This document shows positions 52,201-58,200 of a DNA stretch of 64,000 nucleotides, one piece after another. Positions within the stretch are counted from its first letter, which is position 1. Every line of letters starts with the position of its first letter. Position numbers and translations under genes: made by a program. Below the pieces are notes generated by a model. That model ran no database searches and was not told the origin of the DNA. It was given only the letters and a program-made list of their open reading frames with translations. Origin of the DNA: Balaenoptera acutorostrata. Its lineage: Eukaryota; Chordata; Mammalia; Artiodactyla; Balaenopteridae. The DNA is taken from contig NC_080072.1 of assembly GCF_949987535.1 (NCBI RefSeq), positions 58,256,460 through 58,320,459 on the forward strand, written 5' to 3'.

Positions 52201-55200
52201 TGGAGGCAAAGGTGGCCCCCAGCATGCTTGGGGAGGGTTACCACCAGAATCAGGGGAGAAGGGACCTTGACAGAGGTAACTCAACCTCCCTCCCCTGGAG
52301 AAGCATCCTTTCTGCCACTTTCTGTGGTACAGAATTGGGTGGCCTTTTCTTGTCCACTTCCAATGGCGGTATCTCGTAACTTTGCCAGGCAACTCATTCC
52401 ATTAATGAATTACTAGAAAATTCCTTCTTCCATATGCCTTCTCCTCTGCACTTGCTCTCAGAGGGTAACTAATTTTGTTTGCACCAGCTAATTTTAATGA
52501 ATTCAAATGGAACAACCAGTGATATGCACTCATTCCTTAGATGACATGTGCCGTTTTATGCCTACCCTGCAGGCCCCCTTGACTGGACAGCTGGTGTGCT
52601 GGTGGCCTGTTATCTCAGTAATGCCCACCCTCCACTCTGTGCTTCCCACAGCCCTGGAGATGCACAGCACCCATGGGTGCCAGAGCCCTACCTCCATCGT
52701 TGTCTTTGCTGTCGCCACAGGCGGTTTCCATGGACGTGTCACAGCCAGCTCCTCTCCAGCCCAGCTGGCAGACGCAGTGCCACCCATTCAGGTCCAAGGT
52801 GCATCTGCCGTTGCCATTGCACAAGCCAGGGCAACCCTCTGCAAGGCAAAGCACACGGAATCAAGGTAGGATCATCCACAGCCAACTGGTCACACACACG
52901 CACACTCTGCCTGTCAACTTACAAAAGGCTTTCACATTCATCAGCACACTGATGCCCTCAGCACCAGGGGAGGCCTATCATTAGAACTGCCACTTTACCT
53001 CTAAGGCAACTGAGACTCAGAGGTGGAAGGCCTTACTAAGGATGCACAGTCAGGACGAGACGCTGTCAGGACGTGGCAGGCATAGGTCTGAAACCCACAC
53101 CTTCTGTATCTGAAACCCCCTCTTTCAAAGGTGATCAGGATTCTGCAGCAGGTGTCAGTGGATGTGGGCTTGTCCAAATTTGATCAGCGGAGCTTTCTGG
53201 CTGATCCTTGCTCCTTGCTCACTCCTGCCTGTTTTTCCTGTCTCTGGTGGCTGTGTGGAACAAAGGAATCATTCTATTTACTCCTCTTATCCCCTTAGCA
53301 CTTCTGGGTCTCATTCTAAAAGGCTGTACTTTTTTCAGGCCTTGTTACTAGGTTCATTGTACTGAACCTTAGGCTTCTCATTTATTTTGTCCTATTTTCT
53401 CCTGAACAACTGTCTTTGCTTTCAGGAAGAGTCCTGGAGTCTTTTTTCCCCCATCTTATCTACAGCCAGTAAAGGGAACCCAGATGACTGCCAGGAGAGA
53501 GACTAAGTAGGGCTGTCTGTGATTGCCAATGCAGGTTTGGGCAGGCTTCCCTTCCCTAATTTTCTTCATCTGTACATCCGTCTGCCTGTCTGTCATTTAT
53601 TAAGCACCTTCTCTGGGCTAGCACTGGAGGTACAGAGATGAGTAAGACCTAGTTCTTATTCTTGAGGAGCATGTAGCCTATCAAAGGAGACAGGTTTGTA
53701 TAAGCAAAATATTTCACTGCTAAGTACCCTGAGGGAGATGTACAAAATATGGTGGGAACCAAATACAGGAGTGGCCATTTGTCTGAGAGGGCTGTGGGTG
53801 ATTTAATCAAGGAGGGTCAGGCAATATTTAGACTCTGCCTTAGTTCTGCTTTGACTGTATCATAAGGTGGGGAGTTGTTATTCAAGTAAATTTGCAGGTT
53901 TTTGTTGACCACCTTTTCAAACCCCTCTCTCTCTGAGTCTGTAGCTTAGAAATCTAGGCCTGAGAATCTGTGAAGTTACACGGTTTACTCCAGCTTCTGT
54001 GTTGCTGCTTGGTTTTCATTCAAGTCCTCCTTTTAACAAATCTGCCAATTCTTTTCTCAGAGGGGCTATCAATATATTACCTCCCTGGGATGTCTTCTCT
54101 GGCCCTGCTCAGTCTCAGGGAAAGGTATGGATGTGAAAGCACTCTGCCATCTATAAAACTTGTTTTATTATTAGGAGCAGCAAATACAGCTACAAACTAA
54201 ATTTTCTATCATGAAGTAAGTGAAAACTGATCCATTATTCTTAAATGGGACAAATGTGGATGTGGCTGTCTGACATAAGACCTAGGCCAAGGTAGGCACT
54301 CACTAAATGGCCGATCAAATAGAATCTAAAGCTGTAGTGTTTCAAGGCCTTTTGACAGTTGACTGTTCTTACAAAGTAAAAGAAAAGAACATGTTCATTT
54401 ATACTTGAGATGTTCAATACCAATCAATCAATCTGGCCACTGTGTTCCATTCAAAGGAAGAAACATTTACGGAGTGTGTACTCTGAGCCTAGGAGGGATT
54501 CCTGCGGAAGTTTTGAAGCAAATGTAGATTATGGGGTCACAGCAGAAGCCTGCTGGGAAAGGTGGGAAGCCAGCAGCATGGCCACCCCAAAAGTGATCGA
54601 GAAAAGCAGTTGAAAAGCGCAGGAGCAGTGCTGTGACATGCAGGTGACCGCCCAGGCATTCTGATTCAGTAGCTAACACCAGCCACCCCTCCTGATCTAA
54701 GCAAATACAGACTCCCTCTTTCTCCAATTAGTCCCATTTAAAGTTTTGTCCATCCAGCTGAGACTTTCTTTAAATTAAGCCTCCTATGTATTTGAGATCA
54801 GTTTTGGAGGAAGAAGAGCCCAATCGTTAAGAATGGTAGTAGACTGCTTTCTCTTGCTCCAAGATGTAGCCTCTTGTAAGATGCAAATAACATCTCTTAT
54901 CTAAGAGCACAAGCTTGGGAGCCATATCAAAGGCTGGCTCTGTCACGCAGTGGCTTTAGGACACCCAGGCACCTTATTTAATTTCTCTGAGCCTCAGTCT
55001 ACTTATAAAATGGGGTTGGTGGGAGGATTAAATAAGATGTGTGCAAGATGCACAAAGCCTGACATACAGCTTGAACACAGTATCTGAATCTTCTACTCAC
55101 CTTGACCTTCTCTCTAGTTTAGTAGAGGGACTATAATATCCTAAGTTGTATCCCTAACCTCAGGTAGGGGTCATAGAAAGGCAAAATAGAAAACTGAGGC

Positions 55201-58200
55201 AGTTATCTAGATCAGAGTTGGCAAGCTTTCTCGGTAAAGGTCCAGATAATAAATATTTTAGGCTTGTGAGCCATATGGTCTCTGTTGCAATTACCCAACT
55301 CTGCCATTGTAGCTTGAAAGAAGCCACGTACAATTTATAAATGAATGGGCATGGCTGTGTTCCAGTAAAACTTTATTTACAAAAACAAGTGATGAGCCAG
55401 ATTTGGTCTGTGTGCTGTAGTTTGCCAAACCCTGGTTTAGATGCTTCAGGAGATTGATGACAATGCCAGTTGCCATATACTGAAGGTCTCATATGGCTTG
55501 CCACTGTGCTAGACATTCTACATATATTATTTCCAAACTAAGTAACTTTTGGTTATATTTTCCAGATCCTTATTTTCTAGGGCAGTGCCAATTTCACACA
55601 ATTTAATCCTAAATTTTTAATAAAAACCATGTGTTATAATACAGTATGGACTTTGTACCTAGACAGACCTCAGTTTAAATCCCAGCACCACCATTTCACT
55701 TACTACCTGTGTGATGACTGGCAAATTATTTAACTCTCTAAGCCTCAGTTTTCCCATCTGTAAAATGGAGGTAATATGTAATTCAAAGAGTTGTTAAGAA
55801 GATCAATGGGATAATGTATATCAATTATTTAGCACAGTGGGTAACACTGGTAGGTATTTAATAAATGACAGCTGCTATTATTATTATTGGGTTTATTTGT
55901 TTTAACATTGTATAACTTCACTAAGAAACTCACAAACTAGAAAATAACCCTTTGCCAGTCCAAACTGTGTCAATGTTTGGGTCAAAAGCTGTAGTCCTCA
56001 TAAATACAAACCTTGCCAGAGGGAGCTGAGACAAACCCAGTGACACGGTCATGGGGCCAACACGCAGCTCAGCAGGAAGCAGCGAGATGGGTTCAGGGTC
56101 ACGAGTATCACACCAGGCCCACCGTTTCATGCTTTCCTAGCACTCTTTCCCCCTGAGAGCAACTGTCCCGAGCATACTCAAATTATTAATTTTGCAATAG
56201 TTCACTGCCTTACTCCCTCCATTAGAATGTAAACTCCATAAAGGCAACTTTGGACCTAATCCAGTGCCTTGCATGTAGCCAGTACTTGGTATATATTTGT
56301 TGAAATGAATCAATGAATGAGGTGGGGACCTAGGTTCTGCCTGACTAAGTTGTGGGATCTTGGGAAAGTGATTTTTCCCCTTTTGGCCTCAATTTCCTCA
56401 TCTATGAAATGAAGGTTTGGATGAGATGCTCTGTTAGGTCCTTCCAGTACAGTCACCCAATAGAGAAGGTCAAAACAACTTCAAATTTGATGATTTTGTT
56501 CTTAATTTCAACAAACTTTACTTAACACCTACTGGACACCAGGCATGTGTTAATTCTGGGGTATACAGAGCTGAGAATATAGCCTCTGCCCTCAATATTT
56601 TTATATTCTATTTATCGATACCCTTTGTTCCAGGGCAATTTAAAATGGATCTTATAATCTCAAACAATACTTCTCAAAGTGAATTCTTTGAACTACTAGT
56701 TCTATGAGGTCCTCAAATACAAACTTCTGTAAGTCTGGAAAACAATATATCCTATATTCTTATCCTAGAAAGTCACACTAAATATTAATACACTAAAGGC
56801 TCTGGGAAGTCTTATAATAAAGAAACCTGCTTATTTGAGTATCAGAACGCTTTCCTCAGAACTATTCCTCCCCTACCCACAACCATTTACAATAATGCAG
56901 AATATTCCATTCCACAAAACCCTCTGTGGGAAGCTCCTCTTAGCACACAGTGCCTGGTGCAACCCATTCTGTGCTGCTCTTAAACTGCCAGAGGAGCCCG
57001 TGTTCCTGGGGAGGGTAAGCTCTACATGTGAAATCACAGGAGCACTCTCTCAGCAGTTTCTTCAAATGGACCAGGTTCTATCCCGAGGGTCTGCACTGTC
57101 CTACCAGTTTCAGGGTTTCAGAGAGAACTGTAGTACCTGTGGCTTGAATGAGGTTTGCTCTAAAGCAGGAATTTGCATCTGAGATCATCACACGCCCATT
57201 AGCCAGTATGAGGAAGCCTTCTCTGGGGGACTTGCTGACTTTCTTAAAGCAATATGCCCATCTTTACCCATTGCTAAAGCTCATTAATTCCATAACCCTG
57301 AAATTCATCAATAATTCAGAGAGCCCAAGTGACATTAACAATCCCCTCTGGAACGACTCATACCAGGCATTTGCCAGAGCCAAAATAATGTAATTTTAAG
57401 GTTTAGAGAAGGGCTAATAAGCTTTTGAAAAGAAACGATGCCCTTTAAATGACAGGGGACCGCTTTATCTTCAACCTCCTGCTTAAGCCTAGGAAGAAGC
57501 CTCCCTTGAAGCTAGAAGACTTTCAGAATCCTTGAAGGTATTTATTTTTTACTTAAGTGGTAAAGCAGCTATGCAACACACCTAACACAACAAATGTCCC
57601 ATTTATGTTTCTCTTTCTGGTTTTCTTGTACTTTTTCATCCCTACAGTCACTTCCCTAGACAAGGTCACCATTTCTTCCCTCCTAGATGACAGCAACAGT
57701 CTCCTAACTGGTCTCTTTGCCGCCAGGTGTTCCTTTTCAACTCTTTTCCACAATATGGCCAGATCGATCCTTCCAAATCACAAATGTCGTCAAGTCATTA
57801 TCCTGCTTTTAAAAACCTTCAGTGGCCTCTCATATGCTTGTTACGGCCCACGGTCTTGGTCTATGAGGCCCTGCCTAAGTTGGGGAGAGCTCTTCTTGCT
57901 AAGTGGCCGTGGGACTATCTCTATCACAATTGTCATCATACTTTGTTGGAATTATTTGTTTTAGTGTCTTCTCTGCTAGGCTGGGACCACTTCCGTTGTG
58001 TGGCATCCACATTTCCTGGCACTTAGGAGGAGTTCAACATACTTGTTGAGTGACTGTTGTTTCCTCAGTATCTTCCAATGCAAGTGGAAAGCAAAGAACA
58101 AAAGCTGGTTTGTCTCTATGAACTGCAAAATATTCTACTCTGAAAAGTCTGGGGTTTGCATTATATTGGTCTCTGAATTCTTTTTGGGGGGAGTTACTAG

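Larger units (their letters stand above)
41080..52691 (-). other. TENM4: TENM4 intron (11,612 bp)
   Basis: Contains a short CHR-type SINE (43013-43149) within a MIR, further MIR and L2 fragments, a purine-rich stretch (45199-45295), and a strong repeat-free candidate regulatory block at about 43470-43740. A second unique stretch lies near 46900-47230. No other exon is seen. Confidence 0.88.

Noticed and set aside
56835..57182. Cysteine-rich plus-strand peptide ([16 protein letters not shown]) resembling an EGF repeat
   Set aside because: Wrong strand for TENM4, EGF spacing incomplete, and no splice sites that would join it to anything.
57557..57964. 135-residue plus-strand open frame with hydrophobic start
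   Set aside because: It lies in an L2 fragment.
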